From DASVBE01 sp963770375 (lineage in GTDB: Bacteria; Actinomycetota; Actinomycetes; Streptosporangiales; Streptosporangiaceae): 64,000 nucleotides of DNA. Of this stretch, positions 52,017 to 60,506 are shown in pieces. Location of the stretch: contig CAVYPM010000017.1 in the NCBI GenBank assembly GCA_963770375.1, forward strand, positions 372,001 through 436,000. Direction: 5' to 3'. The notes under the pieces were generated by a model. It searched no databases and was not told where the DNA came from. It saw only the letters and a program-made list of their open reading frames with translations. A program made the translations under genes and the position numbers. The number at the start of each line of letters is the position of its first letter. The stretch's first letter is position 1.

Positions 52017-54270
52017 GGGCCGCATCGGCGCGGGCCGGCTCGCCGGTTCGCGGCTGCTGCGGTGAGATGCCCGGCAGGGCATTGAGGTGGGGTTCCAGCT
52101 GGGCTTCGAGGCGGCGCAGGTCCTGGAGGTAGAGCGCGGTCCACAGCAGCCGCTTGGCGTGCTCGGTGTCCCCGTCGTGCAGGGTGCCCGCCCCCAGGTC
52201 GCGGCGCAGCGCCGCGAGCAGCTCGGCGGTCCGGTCGGCCGGCCGGGGCGGCGGCGGGGTGCGGACCGGGCGGCGCGGGTCGATGGCGTCGGCCACCGCG
52301 GCGTACCAGCCGCTGACCGCCCAGGCCTGGTCCTGGATCAGGCCGCTGCTGGCGGTGAAGGTGCGCCCGCCGGTGTCCTCCCGGGGCGGCAGCGGCATCC
52401 TGCCGATGGCCTCGCCCGCCAGCCGCAGCCGGGTCGCGCCGTTCACGATCGGCGTCAGATCGGACAGGTGCACGTTCTTCGCGCCGCGCTCGGCCAGGTA
52501 CTGGCGCAGCGCGTCGTCGAGGCGGCGGCCCGCGGCCAGCATCTCGCGGTGCTCCGCCTCCGGCTCGGCGGCGAGCCCCAGCGCGTAGGCGACCGCGTCG
52601 GCCAGGTAGCCGGTGCCGATCCGGTAGGCCTGGCTGAGCGCGGTGCCGATGGCCGCCGCGGCGCCGCGCGGCCAGACCAGGATCCCCACGATCAGCCCGG
52701 CCGCGCAGCCCAGCGCGACGTCCTCGATCCGGATCAGGCCGACCTTCCAGCCGACCGGCGAGATGATGTTGAACAGGATCAGCAGGGTGACGGTGAACGC
52801 GGCCTGCCCGGCCGCGAACGAGATCGCGTCCGGTGCGTAGGCGGCGACCAGCACGGCCACCGGGAGGAGCGCCCACAGCAGGGCCGGGCTGGTGCCCAGG
52901 GCCAGCAGCAGCGCCGAGCCGACGATCAGGCCGGCCACCGTGCCGGCCAGCACGCGCAGCACGGTCGTGCCGGTGGACAGCGCGTTGGAGCGCAGCACGG
53001 ACAGCGCGCCGAGCGCCGCCCAGAACCCGTGCTCGGCGCCCGCCAGCTTGACGAACAGCACGGCCAGGCCGAGACCGAGCGCGCCGCGGATGCTGTTCTG
53101 CAGCCAGACCGAGTGCCGTTCCAGGTGGCTGGCGGCGATCTGGACGGCCGGGCTGAGCGGCGCGGCGGTGGCGTGCCGGGGCTGGCGGCCGAGGATCCGG
53201 TCCAGGACCGGGCGGGCGTCGGCGTCCGCGGCCCACTGCACGGTGGCCCCGACCAGGGCGGCGGCGTAGCCGAGTTCCCGGCCCTGGAGGGCCAGCTCGA
53301 TGCCGTGGTCCGCGGCCGGGTCGAGGAATTCCCTGACCTGGCTGCCGACCAGCTGCCGCTGGGCGCCCAGCGTGGCCATCGCCCCGGCCAGCGCGCGCTG
53401 CTGGTCCGGGTCTGGCCGGCCGGCGGCCAGCAGGACGGCGCTGGCCCGCAGCACGGTGGCGGCGGCCCGGGCGGTGTCCTTGGCCAGGTCCGGCCAGCCG
53501 GGCAGGTCGTGGGCGTCCAGCGCCAGCACCCCGGCGCAGAGCCATTCCAGGTCGTCGACGATCCGGATCAGGGCCCGGCTGCCAGTGGTCAGCGCGACCG
53601 GCCGGAACGTGGAGCCGCGGAACGCGTCCCGCAGCCGGCCCAGCGCCTTGGTCATCGCCTGGCACAGCTCGTCGTCCGGGGCGCCGCGGCCGCCGGCCCG
53701 GGCGGTGATCACGTCCGCGGCGGCCCGGCAGGTATCAGCGGCGGAGCGGCGCAGCAGATCCCGGTCCCGGGGCGGCCAGACCAGCATGACCGCCGGGATG
53801 CTGACGGCCGCCGCGATGCCCCACCCGGCCAGCCGCGGCGCGATGTCCGCGGCGGTGCCGGGCAGCGTGACCGGCAGGATGAACAGCAGCAGCGCGGACC
53901 GCCCGGCCGAGGCGATGGTCGCGCTGAGCGCGCCGGCGAACAGGATCACGAAGCCGGCCACCGTCATCGAGGCCACCGCCAGCCAGCTGACCTGCGAGGC
54001 CAGCGTGCCCAGCGCGATCAGCAGCGCACCGGTCAGCGCGAGCATCAGGTAGCTGGCCAGGCGCCGGGACCGGCTGCCGGGGAAATCGACGAACAGCATC
54101 AGCGCGAAGCCGCCGAACGAGGCGAACGTGGCCACCTGCGGATCGCTGAACACGGTGAACGTGAACGCGAACATGGCCGGGACCACGACCGCCAGCCGGA
54201 TGGCCCGGTGCAGGGCGTACCGGTCCGGGTCGAGCAGCCGGAAACGGCCAGCCAGCGACGGAAACGGCAT
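51985..54270 (-). CDS. FUSC family membrane transporter
   Basis: 761 residues from ATG at 54270 (GAGGTG upstream). Two bundles of about five helices (residues 25-170 and 390-530) are separated and followed by cytoplasmic helical domains, the layout of FUSC/aromatic acid exporter proteins. The second bundle starts ERHSVWLQNSIRGALGLGLAVLFVKLAG and GFWAALGALSVLRSNALSTGTTVLRVLAGTVAGLIVGS, the FUSC core motif. Likely substrate class is aromatic acids or similar anions, by family only. Confidence 0.87.
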   Translation of the reverse strand: MPFPSLAGRFRLLDPDRYALHRAIRLAVVVPAMFAFTFTVFSDPQVATFASFGGFALMLFVDFPGSRSRRLASYLMLALTGALLIALGTLASQVSWLAVASMTVAGFVILFAGALSATIASAGRSALLLFILPVTLPGTAADIAPRLAGWGIAAAVSIPAVMLVWPPRDRDLLRRSAADTCRAAADVITARAGGRGAPDDELCQAMTKALGRLRDAFRGSTFRPVALTTGSRALIRIVDDLEWLCAGVLALDAHDLPGWPDLAKDTARAAATVLRASAVLLAAGRPDPDQQRALAGAMATLGAQRQLVGSQVREFLDPAADHGIELALQGRELGYAAALVGATVQWAADADARPVLDRILGRQPRHATAAPLSPAVQIAASHLERHSVWLQNSIRGALGLGLAVLFVKLAGAEHGFWAALGALSVLRSNALSTGTTVLRVLAGTVAGLIVGSALLLALGTSPALLWALLPVAVLVAAYAPDAISFAAGQAAFTVTLLILFNIISPVGWKVGLIRIEDVALGCAAGLIVGILVWPRGAAAAIGTALSQAYRIGTGYLADAVAYALGLAAEPEAEHREMLAAGRRLDDALRQYLAERGAKNVHLSDLTPIVNGATRLRLAGEAIGRMPLPPREDTGGRTFTASSGLIQDQAWAVSGWYAAVADAIDPRRPVRTPPPPRPADRTAELLAALRRDLGAGTLHDGDTEHAKRLLWTALYLQDLRRLEAQLEPHLNALPGISPQQPRTGEPARADAAPTTPATPPRR

Positions 54271-54348
54271 CAGCACCTCAGGGACCGGCGGGGCCCCGCT
54301 CAGCCGCCGGGGCCACCCGAAGCCTAACCCGGCGGCCGGGGGCCGCGC

Positions 54349-55956
54349 CTAGCCCGGCGGCGCGCCCGGGGGCGTGCGGCGCAGCCCGGCGACCGGCTGC
54401 CAGGCCACCGTGGGCCGGAGCGGGGCGGCGGTCCGCTCGCGCAGGCAGCCGGCGTACACCCCGGCACCGTAGGCGGCCTGATCGGCAAGGGTCCGGCCGG
54501 CCGCGGCCAGCAGCCGGGCGCCGCCGCCCTGGCGGGCTCCGTCCGCGAGAGGCGGTGCGGCCAGCAGCGAGGCCGCGGCCAGGCGGCGTCCCCAGCGGGC
54601 CCGGGCGGTCCGGCCGCCCGGGCGGGCGATGACGGCGGCCAGCACGGGCCAGCCGAACTGGCCGCACCACCGGCCGGTGCCCAGCCAGGTCTGCACGACG
54701 CCCACGGCCATCGGCTTGACCAGGCCACGGGCGGGCAGCCCGGCCGCCTGCAGCCGCCGCCGGAGCAGCACCGCGGACAGCGCGAACGACCCGGATGCGG
54801 CGGCCGGCCTTCTGGCCAGCAGCGCGGTCATCGTGAGCGTGGGCCAGGGCTGCAGGATCAGCGGGGTGAGCGCGCCGGGGTGCCGCCGGGCCAGCGGCGC
54901 CGCCGAGGTGCCGTACCGGAACCGGCGGTGCAGGATCCCGGCCAGCGAGCCGGCCGCGGCGTGGTGGACCTCGACGGCCGGCTCGTACCTGACCCGCCAC
55001 CCGGCTCCGGTCAGCCGCCAGATCAGGTCCACGTCCTCGCCGTAGCGCATCGTCTCGTCGAATCCGCCGCCCAGCGCCCGGCGGCGGGCCAGCAGCGCGG
55101 CGGTCGGCACGTAGCTGACCCGGGTCAGCGGCGCGACCCGGGCCGGCTGGCCGCCCTGGTCCAGGGTGGGCCCGGTGCCCGGCGCGGCGACCACCCGCGG
55201 CGCCACCGCGGCCACCAGCGGATCGGCGAAGTGGCCGGAGAGCCCGTCGATCCAGCCCGGCGGCGGTTCGCAGTCGCTGTCCAGGAACGCCACGAACTCG
55301 CTGGCCAGTGCGGCCAGGCCGGTGTTGCGCGCGGCGCCGGGCCCGCCGCTGGCCGGCCGCCGGATCAGCCGGGCCCCGGCGGCCCGGGCGACGGCACGGA
55401 CCGCGTCCGGGTCCGCGGACCCGTCGTCCACCACGAGCACCGGGTAGGCGGTTCCGGCGGCTGCCAGGCAGCGCCGCAGTTCCGGCGTCCGGTCGCGGAC
55501 CGGGATCAGCACGGTCACGTCCAGCCCCGGCCGGGGCGAAGCCGGCGGAGCTGGTGGGCTGGGCAGCACCGGATGGGCCAGGTTCGCGTCGGTGAGGCGC
55601 CGGGCCAGAGTGGCGGCGGCGGCTGAGGCGACCGGGCCGGCTTCGAGCTCGGCCAGGGCCCGCTGCCCGGCCGGGCTGAGCCGCAGGACCCGCGGCGGTG
55701 ACCCGCCGAACAGCACGTCGCTGGTCATCCGCTGGGTCCCGGGATCCAGCCGGACCACCGTGCCGGCCGGCAGGCCCGCGTCCGGGGCCAGGCCGGCCGC
55801 CGCGGGCGGGACCACAGCAGGCGGCGGGACGGCGGGCCTTTCCGTGCCCGGCCCGGCCGCGTCCGGCCCGCCCGTGCCTGACCCAGCGGCGGCCCGGCGG
55901 CCGGCGGCACGCGCCGGGTTCCCCGGCGGCGCGGCACGCCCTGGGCGGCGGCTCAC
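54349..55956 (-). CDS. mftF: Mycofactocin glycosyltransferase MftF
   Basis: 535 residues from GTG at 55956, which overlaps the SDR stop. After a Pro/Ala-rich extension of about 60 residues comes the MftF-specific start LPAGTVVRLDPGTQRMTSDVLFGGSPPRVLRLSPAG (about 63-98). A GT2 domain follows: DVTVLIPVRDR (about 150), VVDDGSAD, FLDSDCEPPPGW (the DxD metal site) and RYGEDVDLIWRL (about 305). Then come C-terminal amphipathic helices. MftF adds glucose units to the redox cofactor mycofactocin. It is the last gene of the operon, with no terminator evident after it. Confidence 0.88.
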   Translation of the reverse strand: MSRRPGRAAPPGNPARAAGRRAAAGSGTGGPDAAGPGTERPAVPPPAVVPPAAAGLAPDAGLPAGTVVRLDPGTQRMTSDVLFGGSPPRVLRLSPAGQRALAELEAGPVASAAAATLARRLTDANLAHPVLPSPPAPPASPRPGLDVTVLIPVRDRTPELRRCLAAAGTAYPVLVVDDGSADPDAVRAVARAAGARLIRRPASGGPGAARNTGLAALASEFVAFLDSDCEPPPGWIDGLSGHFADPLVAAVAPRVVAAPGTGPTLDQGGQPARVAPLTRVSYVPTAALLARRRALGGGFDETMRYGEDVDLIWRLTGAGWRVRYEPAVEVHHAAAGSLAGILHRRFRYGTSAAPLARRHPGALTPLILQPWPTLTMTALLARRPAAASGSFALSAVLLRRRLQAAGLPARGLVKPMAVGVVQTWLGTGRWCGQFGWPVLAAVIARPGGRTARARWGRRLAAASLLAAPPLADGARQGGGARLLAAAGRTLADQAAYGAGVYAGCLRERTAAPLRPTVAWQPVAGLRRTPPGAPPG

Positions 55957-56792
55957 AGCGCGAGCCCGCCGTCGACGGGGATGGCCGCCCCGGTCAGGCC
56001 GCTGGCCGCGTCGCTGGCCAGGAAGGCGAGCACCCGGGCGATCTCGGCCGGGTCGAGCAGCCGGCCGATCGGCTGCTGGGGGCCGAACGTGGCCGGTCCT
56101 GGCAGCCCGTACATCCGGGCGCTCTCGGCCAGCATCGCGGTGTCCGTCGAGCCGGGGCTGACCGCGTTGGCGGTGATCCCGGTGCCGCCCAGCTCGGCGG
56201 CCAGCGCGCGGATGAACCCGGCCACCCCGGCCTTGGACGCGCAGTACGCGGCCAGGTTCGGCAGGCCGCGGGTGGCCGCCGCGGACGCCACCGCGAGGAA
56301 CCGGCCGTGCCGCGGTTCCGGCCGCCGGAGCAGGGCCGGGACCGCGACCCGGGCGAGGGTCAGCACGCCGCCCAGGTTGATGTCCAGCACCGTCTGCTCG
56401 GCGGCGGGCGGGACCTGCCAGGCGGGCTCGCCGCCGGCGATCACCCCGGCGGCGGCCACGGCCGCGTCCAGGCCGCCCCACCGCTGCTCGGCTTCGGCGA
56501 TGACCGCGGCCAGCGCGTCCCCGTCCCGGGTGTCGGCCTCCGCCGCGAACGCGTCCGGCCCGGCCTGGGCCACGACCGCGTCCAGTTCGGCCCGGGTGCC
56601 CAGGGGGTAGGGCAGCGCGGGGTCGTCCGCGCAGCGGTCCACGGCCACCACCCGCCACCCGTACGCGGCCAGGGCCACCACGGTGGCCGCGCCGATCCCC
56701 CGGGCCGCACCCGTCACCAGCGCAACCCGGCCGTCACCGAGCTCACGTCGCCTCCCATCCGGCTTCCCAGGATCCCGGAGGATTTCAGGCAC
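55953..56792 (-). CDS. Mycofactocin-coupled SDR family oxidoreductase
   Basis: 279 residues. Nucleotide-binding TGAARGIG (27-34), catalytic Ser170, Tyr183 and Lys187 (YCASK). After the second beta-strand, the insertion VDRCADDPALPYPLGTRAELDAVV (about 51-74) is the hallmark of the subfamily that holds its NAD permanently and needs mycofactocin as external acceptor. The start is uncertain: GTG at 56792 overlaps the EtfB stop, but the first 20 residues are atypical. It oxidises an alcohol to a carbonyl and passes hydride to mycofactocin. Confidence 0.85.
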   Translation of the reverse strand: MPEILRDPGKPDGRRRELGDGRVALVTGAARGIGAATVVALAAYGWRVVAVDRCADDPALPYPLGTRAELDAVVAQAGPDAFAAEADTRDGDALAAVIAEAEQRWGGLDAAVAAAGVIAGGEPAWQVPPAAEQTVLDINLGGVLTLARVAVPALLRRPEPRHGRFLAVASAAATRGLPNLAAYCASKAGVAGFIRALAAELGGTGITANAVSPGSTDTAMLAESARMYGLPGPATFGPQQPIGRLLDPAEIARVLAFLASDAASGLTGAAIPVDGGLAL

Positions 56793-57771
56793 CTGCCGGC
56801 GGTGTGCGGATCGACTCGCGCGTCATGGTCACGGGTCTCGCCTGGGCAGCGCCCGGTCTTGCGCAGGAAGTCCGAGCAGCGCCGCGGGCGGCTTCCTCCG
56901 GGCTGGCCGGGCCGAGCAGCGTGGGCGGGTCGATCTGCACCAGAACCCCGCTGAGCTCAGCCAGCCGCTCGCGGGCCGAGCCGGCCGGCGCAGGCGGAAC
57001 CTCGTGGGTCCGCGGCCGGTACGGGCGGGGCGGGCCAGCGATCACCGGTGGGCCCGGCCCGGCGTGCGGCCGGGCGACCGGGATGGCGGCCCGGCGGGAG
57101 GCCAGCATGGCGTCCAGGGGGGCGCGGCGCAGGCTGACTCCAGCGGCCTCGACCGAGCACACCGCGGGCAGCCCGATCCACAGCCGTTCCCGCCACCCGC
57201 CCGGCAGCCGCCGTTCCCCGGCGAGCCCCAGCCCCCCGGCCTCCTGCGCCAGCCCTGCCTCAGCGGCGGCCGGGCGCGGCGCGTCGCCCGGCAGCGTCAG
57301 GCTGACCAGCCCGAGCGCCTGGGCGGCGCCCAGCTCGTGGGCCAGGAAGGCGGGCAGCGCCCCGGTGCCGCGGTCCGCGGACCGGTCGCCGCACAGCACG
57401 AGCGCGGGCCGGCGCGGCCTGAGCGTCCCGGCCAGGGCGGCAGCCAGCGCCTGCTCGTCGGCGGCCAGGCCGTCCAGGTAGTCCGCCTCGGGCCAGTCCA
57501 CCCGGAGAACCTCAGCCGCACCGGCCGCCAGCGCGTCCCGCAGTGTCGCCTCGGCCGCGGGCGGCCCGGCGGTGACCGCCAGCACCTCGCCGTGCCAGGC
57601 CGCGGCGAACCGCAGCCCCAGCTCCAGCGCCGCCAGCTCCGCGGGCGCCGGCCCCGCCCCGTGCACCGGCGGCCGGACCGTGCCGGTCAGCAGGTCAACG
57701 TCGGGCCGCGCCGGGGCGTGCCGCAGGCACACCACCACCAGCGGCCCGGCGGCGGGATCGTCGGCAGCCAT
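56785..57771 (-). CDS. etfB: Electron transfer flavoprotein beta subunit (FixA/EtfB-like)
   Basis: 328 residues from ATG at 57771, 2 bp after the FixX stop. The EtfB fold is seen in LVVVCLRHAP at the start, ALELGLRFAAAWHGEVLAVTAGP and ALVLCGDRSADRGTGALPAFLAHELG (the AMP/FAD site), and LPAVCSVEAAGVSLRRAPLDAMLASR. It is longer than usual (about 260) owing to a Pro/Ala-rich C-terminus. With EtfA it would carry electrons from a dehydrogenase to FixC. Confidence 0.82.
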   Translation of the reverse strand: MAADDPAAGPLVVVCLRHAPARPDVDLLTGTVRPPVHGAGPAPAELAALELGLRFAAAWHGEVLAVTAGPPAAEATLRDALAAGAAEVLRVDWPEADYLDGLAADEQALAAALAGTLRPRRPALVLCGDRSADRGTGALPAFLAHELGAAQALGLVSLTLPGDAPRPAAAEAGLAQEAGGLGLAGERRLPGGWRERLWIGLPAVCSVEAAGVSLRRAPLDAMLASRRAAIPVARPHAGPGPPVIAGPPRPYRPRTHEVPPAPAGSARERLAELSGVLVQIDPPTLLGPASPEEAARGAARTSCARPGAAQARPVTMTRESIRTPPAGA

Positions 57772-57773
57772 CG

Positions 57774-58088
57774 TCAGCCGTTCCGGAAGACGACGCCGTG
57801 CCCGCCGTCGGGGTAGGTCCAGGTGATCGCGCCCTCGTTGTTGCAGACCTGGTAGCAGGTGCCGCACTCGAAGCACTGCTCGTAGCTGAACAGGATGCCG
57901 CCGTCGGCGGTGGGCGCGAACAGGTTCGCCGGGCAGGCGGTGACGCATGCCTTGGTGGTGCAGGACCGGCAGACCCCGGAGTCGACCGTGATGTGCGCCC
58001 GCTGGCCGACCCGGAACTCGACCGTGCCGATCAGCTCGGCGAACGACGTCTCCGGCCAGCCGCCACCGCGGTCACCGACGGGGGTCAC
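57774..58088 (-). CDS. fixX: FixX-like ferredoxin
   Basis: 104 residues with eight cysteines in two groups: 40, 43, 48, 52 (CRSCTTKACVTAC) and 72, 75, 78, 82 (CFECGTCYQVC). This is the FixX arrangement, with a 4Fe-4S cluster passing electrons from FixC to quinone. Its ATG overlaps the FixC stop (58085-58088) and it ends 2 bp before EtfB, as in fixABCX-type operons. Confidence 0.88.
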   Translation of the reverse strand: MTPVGDRGGGWPETSFAELIGTVEFRVGQRAHITVDSGVCRSCTTKACVTACPANLFAPTADGGILFSYEQCFECGTCYQVCNNEGAITWTYPDGGHGVVFRNG

Positions 58089-59392
58089 CGGAACACCCGC
58101 GCGCCGGCGAGGGTGTCCCGGAGCAGGCCGGACAGGCGCACGCCGTTCCGCTTCGCCGACCGGCGGGCCAGGCGGGCCAGCCCGGGCTTGGGCACCGGGT
58201 TCGTCACCGTGAACACGCCCTCGGCCAGGTCGCAGACCATCCCCGGATACCGCTGCTGGACCCGCTCGGACAGGACCAGCCGGGGCGCGCCGCGCAGCCG
58301 CTTGTGGTCGGCCAGGACGAACGCCGACTCCAGCTCCCGGCGGTACCCGGCCAGCCCGCGGGCCGACGTGTCACCGGCCCCGACCGCCCTGGCCACCGCC
58401 CGGCCGGCCGCCAGCCCGGAGCCGATGGCGAAGTTGACGCCCTCCAGCCAGAGGCCGGCCGCCAGGCACAGGCCCGCCGCGTCCCCGGCGATGACCATCC
58501 CGTCGATGGCCAGCTTCGGCATGGCCCGGTAGCCGCCCTCCGGGATCAGGTGCGCCGAGTACTCCCGGACCGTGGCCCCGCGCAGGTACGGGGCGATGGC
58601 CGGGTGCGCCTTGACGTCCGCGACCAGTTCCTCGGGCCGGACCGCAGATGCGGCCAGGCCCGGCAGCGAGACGACCACGCCGACGCTGACCGTGTCGGTG
58701 CCGGTGTACAGGAACCCGCCGCCGGGGATGCCCCGGGTGACGCCGATCATCTCGAAGTCGGCGCCCTCCCCCGGGCCGACCGCGAACCGGTCCTCGATCA
58801 CGCTGGCGGGCAGGCCGAGCACTTCCTTGACGCCCAGCGTGTGCTCGGCCGCCGCGGTGGCCGGCAGCAGCCCGGCCTCCTTGGCCAGGAACGAGTTCAC
58901 CCCGTCCGCGGCAATCACCGCCCGGGCCCGTATTTCTCCGTCGGGACGATCAGTACGCACCCCGGTCACCTCGCCACCGGGACCGCGGAGCAGCCCGGTC
59001 GCCACCGTCGAGGTGACCAGGTCGGCCCCGGCCGCCACCGCGTGGTCCGCCAGCCAGCTGTCGAAGTCGCTGCGGAACGTGGTCATCCCGTTGTACGGCG
59101 GCTCGCCCCAGGCCTGCGTCCGGTAGTCGACCGACAGGGCCTGCGAGCCGGTCAGCGCCATCGTGCCCCGCCGGACCACCCAGCGCTGCACCGGCACCTG
59201 CTCCCACCAGCGCGGGATCACCTCGTCCAGGACCCGGCCGTAGACCACGCCGCCGTAGACGTTCTTCGACCCGGGGAACGGGCCGCGTTCCAGCAGCACC
59301 ACGGACCGGCCCGCGCGGGCCAGGGCCAGCGCGGCGGCGGACCCCGCGGGGCCCGCCCCGACCACGACCGCGTCCAGGATCTCAGCCGGCAT
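58085..59392 (-). CDS. fixC: FixC-like ETF:quinone oxidoreductase flavoprotein
   Basis: 435 residues. FAD-binding GxGxxG in VVVGAGPAGSAAALALARAGRSVVLLERG (residues 9-38), FPGSKNVYGG (the FixC/ETF-QO substrate-site signature), a DG motif in RARAVIAADGVNSFLAKEAGL and the second FAD motif in VIAGDAAGL. With FixX it forms an electron transfer flavoprotein:quinone reductase at the membrane. It overlaps the EtfA stop by 11 bp. Confidence 0.88.
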   Translation of the reverse strand: MPAEILDAVVVGAGPAGSAAALALARAGRSVVLLERGPFPGSKNVYGGVVYGRVLDEVIPRWWEQVPVQRWVVRRGTMALTGSQALSVDYRTQAWGEPPYNGMTTFRSDFDSWLADHAVAAGADLVTSTVATGLLRGPGGEVTGVRTDRPDGEIRARAVIAADGVNSFLAKEAGLLPATAAAEHTLGVKEVLGLPASVIEDRFAVGPGEGADFEMIGVTRGIPGGGFLYTGTDTVSVGVVVSLPGLAASAVRPEELVADVKAHPAIAPYLRGATVREYSAHLIPEGGYRAMPKLAIDGMVIAGDAAGLCLAAGLWLEGVNFAIGSGLAAGRAVARAVGAGDTSARGLAGYRRELESAFVLADHKRLRGAPRLVLSERVQQRYPGMVCDLAEGVFTVTNPVPKPGLARLARRSAKRNGVRLSGLLRDTLAGARVFR

Positions 59393-60437
59393 CGGGCGTC
59401 ACCTCCTCCGGCACCTCGACGCCGAGTTCCCGGGCCAGCGCGACCAGCGTGCCACGGGCGTCGGCGATGACGCCAAGGCTGCTCATCGCGGTCATCGGGC
59501 AGTGCGGGTCGGTGTTCACGCTGGCCACCTGCTCCGGCTCGCCCAGCCCGCCGGTGTGCTGGACCGCCCCGGAAATGCCGAACGCGACGTAGCGCCGGGG
59601 CGTGATCGTCACGCCGGTCGTGCCGATCTGCCGGTCAGGCCCGGCCCAGCCCGCGTCGGTGGCCACCCGGGTCGCGCCCGCGGCCGCGCCGGCCGCCGCG
59701 GCGACCCTGGTCAGCAGATCGAACACGGCCCGGGCGGCCCCCGCGTCCAGCCCGGACGCCAGGCCCGCGCCGCCGCCGAACACAAGCGCAGCCTCAGCCA
59801 GGTCCATAGCAGCCGGATCAGGAGGGATTACGGCCAGCACGTGCGGGTCAGCAGCCCCCGGCTGATCCGCATCCCCGGACTGGTCCCCGGGCCCCGCGGG
59901 AAGGCCCAGCGGGGCCACCACGGCCGGGCCCGGGAGCGGCGGGCCGATGATCCCGGTCCCCGGCGCCAGCGTGACCACGGCCGGCCCGGGCACCTGCACC
60001 GGCAGCACGATCCGGTCGTCCAGCCGGCACAGCTGAGCCGCAACACCCGGCCCGCCCGCGACCAGGCTGGCCGCACAGGCCCCCGCCAGCAGCGGCCGGC
60101 CGAGCCGCGCGGCCAGGCGGGGCGCCAGGTCCCGCCCGTCCGCGGTGGCCGGCAGCACGATCAGCGGCACCGCGGCCAGCGCCGGGGCCAGCCGCGCCGC
60201 CAGGAGGCCCGGCCGCAGCCCGGACCCGGTCTCGCAGAACCACACCCGCACCGCAACAGCCCGGCCCGCCGCCGCCGCGGCCTGCTCAGCGCCATCGCCG
60301 GCCACCAGCACCGCCCCGCCGGCCTCGGTCACCGCCTCCGCGGCCCCGGCCGGCAGTTCCCCGCCCCGGGCCAGCACCACGGCCAGCGCGTCCAGCCCGG
60401 CCGGCAGGCTCGCCACCGCCGGCCCGGTCACAGCCAT
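59382..60437 (-). CDS. etfA: Electron transfer flavoprotein alpha subunit (FixB/EtfA-like)
   Basis: 351 residues from ATG at 60437 (GTG at 60446 is in frame). The C-terminal FAD domain is typical: DAGWAGPDRQIGTTGVTITPRRYVAFGISGAVQHTGGLGEPEQVASVN (about 270-318), then DPHCPM. The N-terminal domain is Ala-rich with PLIVLPATADGRDLAPRLAARLGRPLLAG. It lies after a 17-bp tandem array that also holds the stop of the upstream OYE gene. Confidence 0.85.
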   Translation of the reverse strand: MAVTGPAVASLPAGLDALAVVLARGGELPAGAAEAVTEAGGAVLVAGDGAEQAAAAAGRAVAVRVWFCETGSGLRPGLLAARLAPALAAVPLIVLPATADGRDLAPRLAARLGRPLLAGACAASLVAGGPGVAAQLCRLDDRIVLPVQVPGPAVVTLAPGTGIIGPPLPGPAVVAPLGLPAGPGDQSGDADQPGAADPHVLAVIPPDPAAMDLAEAALVFGGGAGLASGLDAGAARAVFDLLTRVAAAAGAAAGATRVATDAGWAGPDRQIGTTGVTITPRRYVAFGISGAVQHTGGLGEPEQVASVNTDPHCPMTAMSSLGVIADARGTLVALARELGVEVPEEVTPDAG

Positions 60438-60442
60438 CTCGC

Positions 60443-60506
60443 TCACAGTGCCGCCTCAGTCACAGGGCCGCCTCAGTCACAGTGCCGCCTCAGTCACAGG
60501 GCCGCC
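60443..60506 (-). repeat. 17-bp tandem repeat with stop codons in all frames
   Basis: About 3.75 copies of CTGAGGCGGCACTGTGA / CTGAGGCGGCCCTGTGA (minus strand, A and C alternating at position 11). Each unit has a TGA, a GAGGCGG Shine-Dalgarno-like run and a GTGA, and 17 is not a multiple of three, so successive units place stops in successive frames. It spans the junction between the OYE gene stop and the EtfA start. Confidence 0.75.

Noticed and set aside
54349..56658. MftF starting at the beginning of its long open frame (769 residues)
   Set aside because: The extra 230 residues are the antiphase reading of the SDR gene; GTG at 55956 overlapping the SDR stop is the better start.
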